Assembly: GCA_947649625.1 (NCBI GenBank)
Contig: CANSSJ010000001.1
Coordinates: forward strand, 28,022-92,021
Reading direction: 5' to 3'
Source: an uncultured Bacillota bacterium
GTDB lineage: Bacteria; Bacillota; Clostridia; Oscillospirales; Oscillospiraceae
DNA: 64,000 bases
The notes under the pieces are model-generated. The model worked only from the letters and a program-made list of their open reading frames with translations, was not told the origin of the DNA and did not search any database. A program made the position numbers and the translations under genes. Below are positions 10,644 to 17,941 of this stretch, piece by piece; the stretch's first letter is position 1, and each line of letters opens with the position of its first letter.

Positions 10644-10693
10644 TTGACATTCTAGAACGAATGTTGTATATTTGACTTAGAACAAACGTTTCT
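10644..10693 (+). promoter_or_regulatory. SOS-type promoter with two LexA/DinR-like boxes
   Basis: TTGACA(10644)-17 bp-TATATT(10667); AGAACGAATGTT inside the spacer and AGAACAAACGTTTC at 10679. Confidence 0.75.
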
Positions 10694-10781
10694 TTTCCGG
10701 CCAGGCCTCATAATAGTCCGGTTTTTTGGACATATTCTGGTCTATCCTTACCCTATCATCAGAATCACGGAGGGGACACAT

Positions 10782-11084
10782 ATGCAGACCATGTACTATA
10801 AAACATCCAACTTTATCCAACATACCGGGAACGTCATCGACCTGACCGAGCTGCGCCGCCGGCAGGCGGCGGCCGTCCAGCGGGACAGTCTGGCCCGCCG
10901 GCCCGAGGCCGTCTATGTGCCGGAGGAAGCGGAGGAGCCGGGATTCCGCCCTGTGGTGCTGACCATGTCCCGCGCCCGGCGGCGCCGGGCACGGCGGGAG
11001 CGGCGGGCCTGGACGCTGGATGCCTATGCCAGTGTGGCTGTTATTTTGATGACGGCCGCCTTCCTGCTGCAAATGGTACTGTGA
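10782..11084 (+). CDS. Small single-TM (C-terminal) protein of unknown function, predicted SOS-controlled
   Basis: 100 aa; RARRRRARRERRAW followed by LDAYASVAVILMTAAFLLQMVL; SD-like GGAGGGG upstream. Confidence 0.75.
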   Translation: MQTMYYKTSNFIQHTGNVIDLTELRRRQAAAVQRDSLARRPEAVYVPEEAEEPGFRPVVLTMSRARRRRARRERRAWTLDAYASVAVILMTAAFLLQMVL

Positions 11085-11131
11085 CCACAACATCTTGGGG
11101 GACATGCCGAAAAACCTACAATTTAGACGAA

Positions 11132-11168
11132 GAACGCCGTAAATTGCAATACGGCGCTCTTTTTTTGT
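11132..11168 (+). terminator. Intrinsic terminator
   Basis: GAACGCCGTA-AATTGCAA-TACGGCGCTC followed by TTTTTTT. Confidence 0.8.
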
Positions 11169-11211
11169 GCACTTTTTTCGCAAAAATTTTCGGACGCAGC
11201 GAAAAAAGGGG

Positions 11212-11265
11212 TTGACGGGAAAAGGAAAAACGTGTATATTGTTGTTACCGTTTTGTAACTGTTAT
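11212..11265 (+). promoter_or_regulatory. Promoter with WalR-like direct repeat
   Basis: TTGACG-17-TATATT, then TGTTAC-CGTTT-TGTAAC (TGTWAH-N5-TGTWAH) at 11243-11259. Confidence 0.55.
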
Positions 11266-11302
11266 TTCACGATTGTCATTTTTCCAACGCGAGGTGACTT
11301 CC

Positions 11303-12859
11303 ATGGATCAAGAACAGAAACAGGATCTGAGCCTGACGGCCCGTATGCCTGTTGTGGGGAGGGAACAGCCCAAAGTAAGCGTGCCGGCCGAGGAGCCGGC
11401 CCAGCCCGCCCCCAGGCGGGACTGGCAGCGGGAGCTGGGCTCTTACGCCCGGGCGGTACGGGAGTGGAGCCGTATCCATTTCCGCCGCTGGGTCCATCTG
11501 TTTCACGGAGCCTCCGCCGGTACGCTGGCGGTGGGACCCGTCTCTTTTCTGCTGGTGGCGGGGGCCTTGGGGGCCGCACTCACCCTGACCACCCTGTATT
11601 CCACCAGCTACGCCGTCATCGTCGACGGCCAGGAGGTGGGTGTCGTGGCCGACCAGAGCGTGGTGGACCACGCCATCCAGACGGTGGAGGACCGGGGCAG
11701 CCGGTTGCTGGGCTACGACTACCAGGTGGAGGGCGATATCGACTACAGCTTCGGCCTCGTTCTGAAGAGCGACCTGAGCCGGGAGCAGGATATCAGCAGC
11801 TACTTTTACAGCCAGCTGGATGAGCTCAGCGACCAGCTGCGGGCCTACCAGGTGACGCTGGATGGCCGGGTGATCGGCACGGTAAAGGACGAGGCCGCCC
11901 TGAACTCCATGCTGAATGGGATCAAAGACGAGTTTGTCAACGAGAACACCACCGACGCCCGGTTTGTGGAGGACCTCTCTGTGTCCCCCGTGTACGCCCT
12001 GGACGATTTGACCACGGTGGACCAGGTGGAGGAGGCCCTGAAAGCCAACACCACCGGCGAGACCACCTATACCGTGGTCAAGGGGGACACCTATAACGGC
12101 ATCGCCTATGCCAACGACATGTCTCTCAGCGATCTGATGGCCCTCAACCCGGAGGCCAGCCTGAACCGGCTGATGGTGGGGGATGTGCTCAACGTGAAGG
12201 AGATCGTCCCCGCCCTGTCCGTCCAGACCACCGAGCATGTGACCTACACCGAGGCCATCCCCTGCCCGGTGGAGGAGGTCAAGGACGACAAGATGTATAA
12301 GGGCGACTCCAAGATCGTCACCAAGGGCGAGGAGGGCGAGGCCCGGGTGGAGGCGGACGTCGTCTATGTCAACGGCTATGAGAGGGAGCGCACCGTAACT
12401 GATACCACCACCCTCCGGGAGCCCACCACCACCGTAAAGGCCGTGGGCACCAAAGAGAAGCCCAAGACCGCCTCCAAGGGCAACTACATCTGGCCCGTCA
12501 GCAGCCACCGGATCAACTCCTACTTCGGCGGGCGAAAGATATTTGGCAGCTACAGCTACCACTCCGGCCTGGACATCCACGCCACCTACGGCGAGGCGGT
12601 CAAGGCAGCCGACGGCGGCACCGTCACCAAAGCCGGCTACAGCGGCAGTTACGGCAATCTGGTGGTCATTACCCACGACAACGGCACCCAGACTTATTAC
12701 GCCCACAACTCCAGCATTGTGGTCTCGGTGGGCCAGAAAGTCTACCAGGGACAGACCATCGCCAAGGCCGGCTCCACCGGCCGCTCCACCGGCGTCCACT
12801 GTCATTTCGAGGTCCGCGTCCGCGGCACTGCGGTGAACCCGCTGAATTACCTGAGATAA
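11303..12859 (+). CDS. Membrane-anchored LysM-G5-M23 metallopeptidase
   Basis: TM, LysM (TYTVVKGDTYNGIAYANDMSLSDLMALNP), G5-like domain, M23 motifs HSGLDIHA...HCHFEVRV. Confidence 0.92.
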   Translation: MDQEQKQDLSLTARMPVVGREQPKVSVPAEEPAQPAPRRDWQRELGSYARAVREWSRIHFRRWVHLFHGASAGTLAVGPVSFLLVAGALGAALTLTTLYSTSYAVIVDGQEVGVVADQSVVDHAIQTVEDRGSRLLGYDYQVEGDIDYSFGLVLKSDLSREQDISSYFYSQLDELSDQLRAYQVTLDGRVIGTVKDEAALNSMLNGIKDEFVNENTTDARFVEDLSVSPVYALDDLTTVDQVEEALKANTTGETTYTVVKGDTYNGIAYANDMSLSDLMALNPEASLNRLMVGDVLNVKEIVPALSVQTTEHVTYTEAIPCPVEEVKDDKMYKGDSKIVTKGEEGEARVEADVVYVNGYERERTVTDTTTLREPTTTVKAVGTKEKPKTASKGNYIWPVSSHRINSYFGGRKIFGSYSYHSGLDIHATYGEAVKAADGGTVTKAGYSGSYGNLVVITHDNGTQTYYAHNSSIVVSVGQKVYQGQTIAKAGSTGRSTGVHCHFEVRVRGTAVNPLNYLR

Positions 12860-12863
12860 GGAT

Positions 12864-12897
12864 AAAAGCCCGCCGGCGGGTGCCGGCGGGCTTTTTC
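12864..12897. terminator. Bidirectional intrinsic terminator
   Basis: AAAGCCCGCCGGC-GGGT-GCCGGCGGGCTTTTT. Confidence 0.8.
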
Positions 12898-12907
12898 ATG
12901 TGTTGGC

Positions 12908-14332
12908 TCAATAGGCCAGCTTCTTCTCCAGCCAGGCCTTCAGCTCGCTGATGGGGACGCGCACCTGGTCCATGGTGTCCCGGTCGCGGATGGTGACGGC
13001 GTGGTCGGCCTCCTCAGTGTCGGAGCCCACGGTCTGGAAGTCCACGGTGATACAGTAGGGGGTGCCCACTTCGTCCTGACGGCGGTAGCGCTTGCCGATG
13101 GAGCCGGCGTCGTCGTAGTCCACCATGAAGTATTTGGACAGCTCCATCTGAATCTCCCGGGCCTTGTCACCCAGCTTCTTGGACAGGGGCAGCACGGCGC
13201 ACTTGAAGGGGGCCAGGGCGGGGTGCAGGCGCAGGACTGTGCGCACGTCGTTCTTCTCCGCGTCCACCACCTCCTCGTCGTAGGCGTTGCACAGGAAGGC
13301 CAGCAGCATCCGCTCCACGCCCAGGGAGGGCTCGATGACGTAGGGGATATAGTGCTCGTTCTTCTCCTGGTCGAAGTAGGTCAGGTCCTTGCCGGAGGTG
13401 TTCTGGTGGGCGGTGAGGTCGAAGTTGGTCCGGCTGGCCACTCCCCACAGCTCGCCCCAGTCAGTGAAGGGGAAGGCGAACTCGAAGTCGGTGGTGGCGT
13501 TGGAGTAGTGGCTCAGCTCCTCGGGGTCGTGGTCCCGGAGACGCAGGTTCTCCTCCTTGATTCCCAGGTCCAGCAGCCACTGGCGGCAGAAGTTCTTCCA
13601 GTACTTGAACCACTCCAGCTCGGTGCCCGGCTGGCAGAAGAACTCCAGCTCCATCTGCTCAAACTCCCGGGTGCGGAAGATGAAGTTGCCCGGGGTGATC
13701 TCGTTGCGGAAGGACTTGCCGATCTGGCACACGCCGAAGGGCAGCTTTCTTCTGGTGGTGCGCTGGACGTTCTGGAAGTTGACAAAGATGCCCTGGGCGG
13801 TCTCGGGGCGGAGGTAGACGGTGTTCTTGGCGTCCTCGGTGACCCCCTGGAAGGTCTTGAACATCAGGTTGAACTGGCGGATATCCGTCCAGTTGAACTT
13901 GCCGCAGGAGGGGCAGACGATCTGGTGCTCCTCCACAAACTCCTTCATCTGGGCCTGGGACATGGCGTCCACGCTGTGGCCCAGGTCGAAGCTGTTCTCC
14001 TGGCACCAGTCCTCGATCACCTTGTCGGCCCGGAAGCGTTCCTTGCACTCCTTGCAGTCCATCAGCGGGTCGGAGAAGCCCCCCACGTGGCCGGAGGCCA
14101 CCCACACCTGGGGGTTCATGAGAATGGCGGCGTCCAGCCCCACATTATAGGGGTTCTCCTGGACGAACTTCTTCCACCAGGCCCGCTTGATGTTGTTCTT
14201 CAGCTCCACGCCCAGGGGGCCGTAGTCCCAGGTGTTGGCAAGCCCGCCGTAAATTTCGCTCCCGGCGAAGATGAAGCCCCGGCCCTTGCACAAGGCCACG
14301 ATTTTTTCCATGGTCTTTTCGCTGTTTTTCAT
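12908..14332 (-). CDS. glyQS: Glycine--tRNA ligase
   Basis: [40 protein letters not shown]-box leader upstream. Confidence 0.97.
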   Translation of the reverse strand: MKNSEKTMEKIVALCKGRGFIFAGSEIYGGLANTWDYGPLGVELKNNIKRAWWKKFVQENPYNVGLDAAILMNPQVWVASGHVGGFSDPLMDCKECKERFRADKVIEDWCQENSFDLGHSVDAMSQAQMKEFVEEHQIVCPSCGKFNWTDIRQFNLMFKTFQGVTEDAKNTVYLRPETAQGIFVNFQNVQRTTRRKLPFGVCQIGKSFRNEITPGNFIFRTREFEQMELEFFCQPGTELEWFKYWKNFCRQWLLDLGIKEENLRLRDHDPEELSHYSNATTDFEFAFPFTDWGELWGVASRTNFDLTAHQNTSGKDLTYFDQEKNEHYIPYVIEPSLGVERMLLAFLCNAYDEEVVDAEKNDVRTVLRLHPALAPFKCAVLPLSKKLGDKAREIQMELSKYFMVDYDDAGSIGKRYRRQDEVGTPYCITVDFQTVGSDTEEADHAVTIRDRDTMDQVRVPISELKAWLEKKLAY

Positions 14333-14344
14333 GTTGATGCACTC

Positions 14345-14598
14345 CTTTTCATGTTGGCTCAAGGCGAAAAAACGCCCCGAGCCTTTTCGGCTCAGGGCGA
14401 ACAAAACTGTCCGTGGTTCCACCTGAATTCGTATCTGGCTGATACGCACTCTGACCCGGTAACGGCGGAAAAACCGGCGGACCATTTCCTGTCCGCGCTC
14501 CAGGGGGCCTTCCCGTCACAGCTTCGGAGGGCTTTCACCGGCCGTCCTCTCTCTGAATCCCCGCTGTGGGGTACTGTTCCCTGTCAATACTTTGTGAG
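14345..14598 (-). promoter_or_regulatory. T-box riboswitch leader of glyQS
   Basis: Minus strand contains AGGTGGAACCACGGA (T-box sequence) followed by terminator CGCCCTGAGCCGAAAAGGCTCGGGGCGTTTTTT. Confidence 0.9.
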
Positions 14599-14603
14599 CC
14601 ACT

Positions 14604-14633
14604 ATTGTATGCCAGATTTCACCCCATGTCAAG
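14604..14633 (-). promoter_or_regulatory. Sigma-A promoter of glyQS T-box leader
   Basis: TTGACA-17 bp-TACAAT on minus strand. Confidence 0.75.
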
Positions 14634-14642
14634 GGGGATTTT

Positions 14643-14918
14643 TTACTTTTTGCCCCGTTTTTGGTCTTTTAGCTTTTTATACTGAATTAAAGTCATCAAA
14701 ATATAGGCGTTGTCTTCCAATGCCCTTTCCGTCCATTCCTGCTCCATCTCCTCTGACATGATTTCCCCTGAATCAATCAGGTCTAAAATATCCATATGGT
14801 ACATAAGCCATAAAACTGCGGCTTGCTGTTCTTTTTTCAGTGGCTTGAGCTGACGAATCATCTCTTTTTCCCATCTTAAGTGTTCAATGCTGAACATGTT
14901 ATCTTCTTTATCGCACAT
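14643..14918 (-). CDS. Hypothetical protein divergent from XRE regulator
   Basis: Start at MCDKEDNMF; AT-richer than surroundings; operator-like palindromes upstream. Confidence 0.6.
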   Translation of the reverse strand: MCDKEDNMFSIEHLRWEKEMIRQLKPLKKEQQAAVLWLMYHMDILDLIDSGEIMSEEMEQEWTERALEDNAYILMTLIQYKKLKDQKRGKK

Positions 14919-14934
14919 AATATTTTCCTCCTGC

Positions 14935-15003
14935 TTGGAATGTATACGTTCCAATACTACCACACATTATCTTTTAGAATCAAGATGGAATGTATAACTT
15001 CCA
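14935..15003. promoter_or_regulatory. Pair of operator-like palindromes between divergent genes
   Basis: TTGGAATGTATACGTTCCAA (14935-14954) and TGGAATGTATAACTTCCA (14986-15003), about 50 bp apart. Confidence 0.7.
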
Positions 15004-15027
15004 AAAATTTTTAGAGGAGGTATTCTT

Positions 15028-15273
15028 CTGTCGCAAAAGATAAAGCAGGTGAAGGATTTACCGATTGGCAGCAACCTTCGGTACTTGCGTAACAATATGG
15101 GCCTTTCTCAGGACGCTGTCGCCACTAAATTGCAGTTAATGGGGCTGAATATAAGCCGTGAAACAGTTTCACAGATGGAATTGGGAAGTTGTAATGTCAG
15201 GGTAAGCGTATTGCGGGCCTTAAAAGAACTTTATAATGTCGATTCCTACGATGAATTTTTTAGAGATATATAA
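15028..15273 (+). CDS. XRE-family HTH transcriptional regulator
   Basis: LRYLRNNMGLSQDAVATKLQLMGLNISRETVSQMELGS HTH; AGAGGAGG 7 nt upstream of in-frame CTG at 15028 (tool start is GTG 15049). Confidence 0.75.
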   Translation: MSQKIKQVKDLPIGSNLRYLRNNMGLSQDAVATKLQLMGLNISRETVSQMELGSCNVRVSVLRALKELYNVDSYDEFFRDI

Positions 15274-15280
15274 AAAGCGC

Positions 15281-15310
15281 TTGCATATACTGAATCAGCT
15301 GTGGTATAAT
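15281..15310 (+). promoter_or_regulatory. Promoter of putative antitoxin RNA
   Basis: TTGCAT-18 bp-TATAAT. Confidence 0.65.
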
Positions 15311-15316
15311 GTCCTC

Positions 15317-15400
15317 GACCAACAAGTCTGCCAGCATTTGTTGTTCTCACCAAAAACTGAACCCCACAGAGAGGTAGTGTCTCTCTGTGGGGTTCGGTTT
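15317..15400 (+). ncRNA. Putative type I antitoxin RNA (RNAII-like)
   Basis: Starts 3' of TATAAT; contains TCTGCCAGCATttgttGTTCTCACC, matching (+ strand) the toxin start region TCTGCCAGCATattcatGTTCTCACC; ends in the shared hairpin. Confidence 0.65.
15359..15395. terminator. Shared bidirectional terminator of the toxin/antitoxin pair
   Basis: Perfect 15-bp stem GAACCCCACAGAGAG-GTAGTGT-CTCTCTGTGGGGTTC with AAAAAC on the 5' side and GGTTT on the 3' side. Confidence 0.85.
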
Positions 15401-15408
15401 ACGCTTGG

Positions 15409-15501
15409 TTACCTTTTGTCGTGACGGTCAAACCACTTGCAGATGTAATGACCAACGACGCTTGCTATGACAGCCACAATGTAATCTGCCAGCATATTCA
15501 T
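15409..15501 (-). CDS. 30-aa Fst/TxpA-like type I toxin peptide (below ORF-track cutoff)
   Basis: MNMLADYIVAVIASVVGHYICKWFDRHDKR*; single TM plus charged tail; SD GGGAGGAGGTGAGAAC-ATG; own promoter. Confidence 0.75.
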   Translation of the reverse strand: MNMLADYIVAVIASVVGHYICKWFDRHDKR

Positions 15502-15548
15502 GTTCTCACCTCCTCCCTGTTGCCAGGGCGGAAAAGGCAACCGACTGC

Positions 15549-15577
15549 ATTATACCAAAATCCGACAGTGCCCGCAA
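15549..15577 (-). promoter_or_regulatory. Promoter of putative toxin mRNA
   Basis: Minus strand TTGCGG-17 bp-TATAAT. Confidence 0.65.
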
Positions 15578-15587
15578 GGAAAACGGT

Positions 15588-15625
15588 CCCTCAGAGAGAA
15601 GTCACCTCTCCGAGGGGCTGTTTTT
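15588..15625 (+). terminator. Intrinsic terminator, diverged copy of the TA terminator
   Basis: CCCTCAGAGAG-AAGTCAC-CTCTCCGAGGGGCTGTTTTT. Confidence 0.6.
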
Positions 15626-15765
15626 GACCCAATTTTACCGCTTCAGGGGCATAAACAACATTTTATCTTGAAACTGACCATATTCCTGTGCTATAATAGA
15701 TAAGTTAATGTGAGATATTGCGCCGTAAGGGTTGTGCGGTGTCCGCGGACGGGAGGTGGCCGCCA

Positions 15766-17835
15766 ATGAAATACAAGCAGTGGCAGGTGGCCGCTCCCTG
15801 TCCGGAGGGCCAGCAGGCGCTGGAAGGGCTGGGGCTGCCACCCCTGCTGGCCGGACTGCTGGCCGCCCGGGGGATGGTGGAGCCGGAGGAGGTCCGGCGG
15901 CTGCTCACGCCGGGGGCGGAGCCCATCCCCGACCCCATGCTACTCAAGGATATGGACCGGGCGGCGGCCCGGGTGCGGCGAGCTCTGGAGAAGGGGGAAC
16001 TGATTGCCGTCTATGGCGACTACGACGTGGATGGCATCACCTCCACCTGCCTGCTGACCCAGTTTCTCACCGCCCGGGGCGGGCGGGTGATCCCCTATAT
16101 CCCCAGCCGTCTGGGGGAGGGCTACGGCCTGAACCCGGAGGCGGTGGCCGCCCTGGCTGAGCAGGGGGTGGCCCTGATTATCACGGTAGACTGCGGCATC
16201 ACCGCCGTGGAGGAGACCGCTCTGGCGGCCGGACTGGGCATCGACGTGGCCATCACCGACCACCACGCCTGCAAGGCGGAGCTGCCTCCTGCCGCCGCGG
16301 TGGTGGACCCCCACCGGCCCGACTGCCCCTACCCCTTCAAGGGGCTGGCCGGGGTGGGGGTGGCCCTGATGCTGGCCCTGGCGGTGGCCGGGCCGGCGGA
16401 GGCCCCGGCGGTGTTTGACGAGTTCTGTGATCTGGCCGCTGTGGGCACGGTGGCCGACGTGATGCCCATGACGGGGGCCAACCGGGCCATTGTCAGCCTG
16501 GGGCTGAAGCGGCTGGACCCGCCCCGGCGGGTGGGGCTGGCCGCCCTGCTCCGGTGTGCCGGGCTGGCGGACAAGCCGGCCACCTCGGTCTCGGTGGGCT
16601 ACACCCTGGCTCCCCGGATCAACGCCTCGGGCCGGATGGGCCGGGCGGAAGTGGCGGTGGAACTCTTCCTTACCAAGGACCCCGCCCGGGCGGAGGAGCT
16701 GGCCGTGCTGCTGTGCGAGCTGAACCGGGAGCGCCAGGGCATTGAGAGCGAGATCTTCCAGCAGTGTGTCCAGCGCCTGGAGGAGGCTCCCCAGCAGGAC
16801 GCCATCGTCCTGGCCGGGGACCGGTGGCACCAGGGGGTGGTGGGCATCGTGGCCTCCCGCCTGGCGGAGAAATACGCCTGCCCCTGTTTTATGATCTGCC
16901 TGGACGGCCAGCTTGGCAAGGGCTCCTGCCGTTCCTGGGGGGACATAAACCTCTTTGAGCTGCTATCCTCCTGCTCGGAGCTGCTGGAGAACTTCGGCGG
17001 CCACGCCCTGGCCGCCGGCTTCACCGTGAGGGAGGAGAACATTCCCGCCCTGGCCCGGGCCCTGCGCCGCCGGGTGGCGGAGGGCCGCCAGGGACGGGAC
17101 CTGCCCTCCGTCCTGGAGGTGGACATGGCGGTGGCCCCCCAGCATCTGACGGTGGAGGCGGTGGAAGCCCTGGACCTGCTGGAGCCCTGCGGCACGGGCA
17201 ATCCCCGGCCGGTGTTCCTGCTCCAGGGGGCCCAGGTCCACGCCATGTCCCAGGTGGGCCGGGGCCGGCACCTGAAGCTGCGGCTGGAGAGCCGGGGAGT
17301 TCCCCTGGACGCCATCTACTTCTCCAGCCAGGGGGCTGAGCTGGGTCTGACCCCCGGCTGCCGGGTGGATGTGGTCTTCTACCCCCAGATCAACGATTTC
17401 CGGGGGGTGCGCACTGTTCAGCTCCAGATCGTGGACCTGCGCCTGGCTCCCTCCCGGGCCCAGCTGGAGCGGGCTATCTATGAGAAGTACAGCCGGGGGG
17501 AGGACCTTACCACCGAGGAGGCCCGGTTTCTTCTGCCCGAACGCCGTGACTTTGTAGGGCTGTACCGCTGGCTGGAGCGGCAGTCCACCGGCTGCACCGT
17601 GGTGGAGGATACCCCCGCCCGCATCGCCCGGGCGGTCTCCCGGGCCACCCGCCAGAAGGAGGTGCCCGCCCGCACCATGCTCTGCCTGGAGGTCCTGGAG
17701 GAGCGGGGCCTCATCGACCTTACCCGCCGCACCGACCGCATTCAGATCACCCTGCGCCATGTGGAGCATAAGGTGGATCTGGAGGCGTCGGATATCATCC
17801 GGCGGCTGCGCCGGATTTTGGAGGGTGGATTGTAG
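15766..17835 (+). CDS. recJ: Single-stranded-DNA-specific exonuclease RecJ
   Basis: AVYGDYDVDGITSTCLL, ITDHHACKAELPPA; stop codon lies in a repeat element. Confidence 0.95.
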   Translation: MKYKQWQVAAPCPEGQQALEGLGLPPLLAGLLAARGMVEPEEVRRLLTPGAEPIPDPMLLKDMDRAAARVRRALEKGELIAVYGDYDVDGITSTCLLTQFLTARGGRVIPYIPSRLGEGYGLNPEAVAALAEQGVALIITVDCGITAVEETALAAGLGIDVAITDHHACKAELPPAAAVVDPHRPDCPYPFKGLAGVGVALMLALAVAGPAEAPAVFDEFCDLAAVGTVADVMPMTGANRAIVSLGLKRLDPPRRVGLAALLRCAGLADKPATSVSVGYTLAPRINASGRMGRAEVAVELFLTKDPARAEELAVLLCELNRERQGIESEIFQQCVQRLEEAPQQDAIVLAGDRWHQGVVGIVASRLAEKYACPCFMICLDGQLGKGSCRSWGDINLFELLSSCSELLENFGGHALAAGFTVREENIPALARALRRRVAEGRQGRDLPSVLEVDMAVAPQHLTVEAVEALDLLEPCGTGNPRPVFLLQGAQVHAMSQVGRGRHLKLRLESRGVPLDAIYFSSQGAELGLTPGCRVDVVFYPQINDFRGVRTVQLQIVDLRLAPSRAQLERAIYEKYSRGEDLTTEEARFLLPERRDFVGLYRWLERQSTGCTVVEDTPARIARAVSRATRQKEVPARTMLCLEVLEERGLIDLTRRTDRIQITLRHVEHKVDLEASDIIRRLRRILEGGL

Positions 17836-17913
17836 GGGCCGGCGCCCTCGCCGGCCCGCCCTCTACAACCTGTCCGGCATTGAAATCAGGCCGCCGAGGG
17901 CGGCCGCCCCTAC
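17831..17913. repeat. REP/BIME-like palindromic element (E1)
   Basis: TGTAGGGGCCGGCGCCCTCGCCGGCCCGCC...GGCCGCCGAGGGCGGCCGCCCCTAC. Confidence 0.75.
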
Positions 17914-17941
17914 GGAACATACCCGAAACCGAGGTGATAAC

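Noticed and set aside
13001-14761. 586-aa plus-strand ORF antisense to glyQS
   Set aside because: Shadow ORF; overlaps a certain gene and T-box leader, composition atypical.
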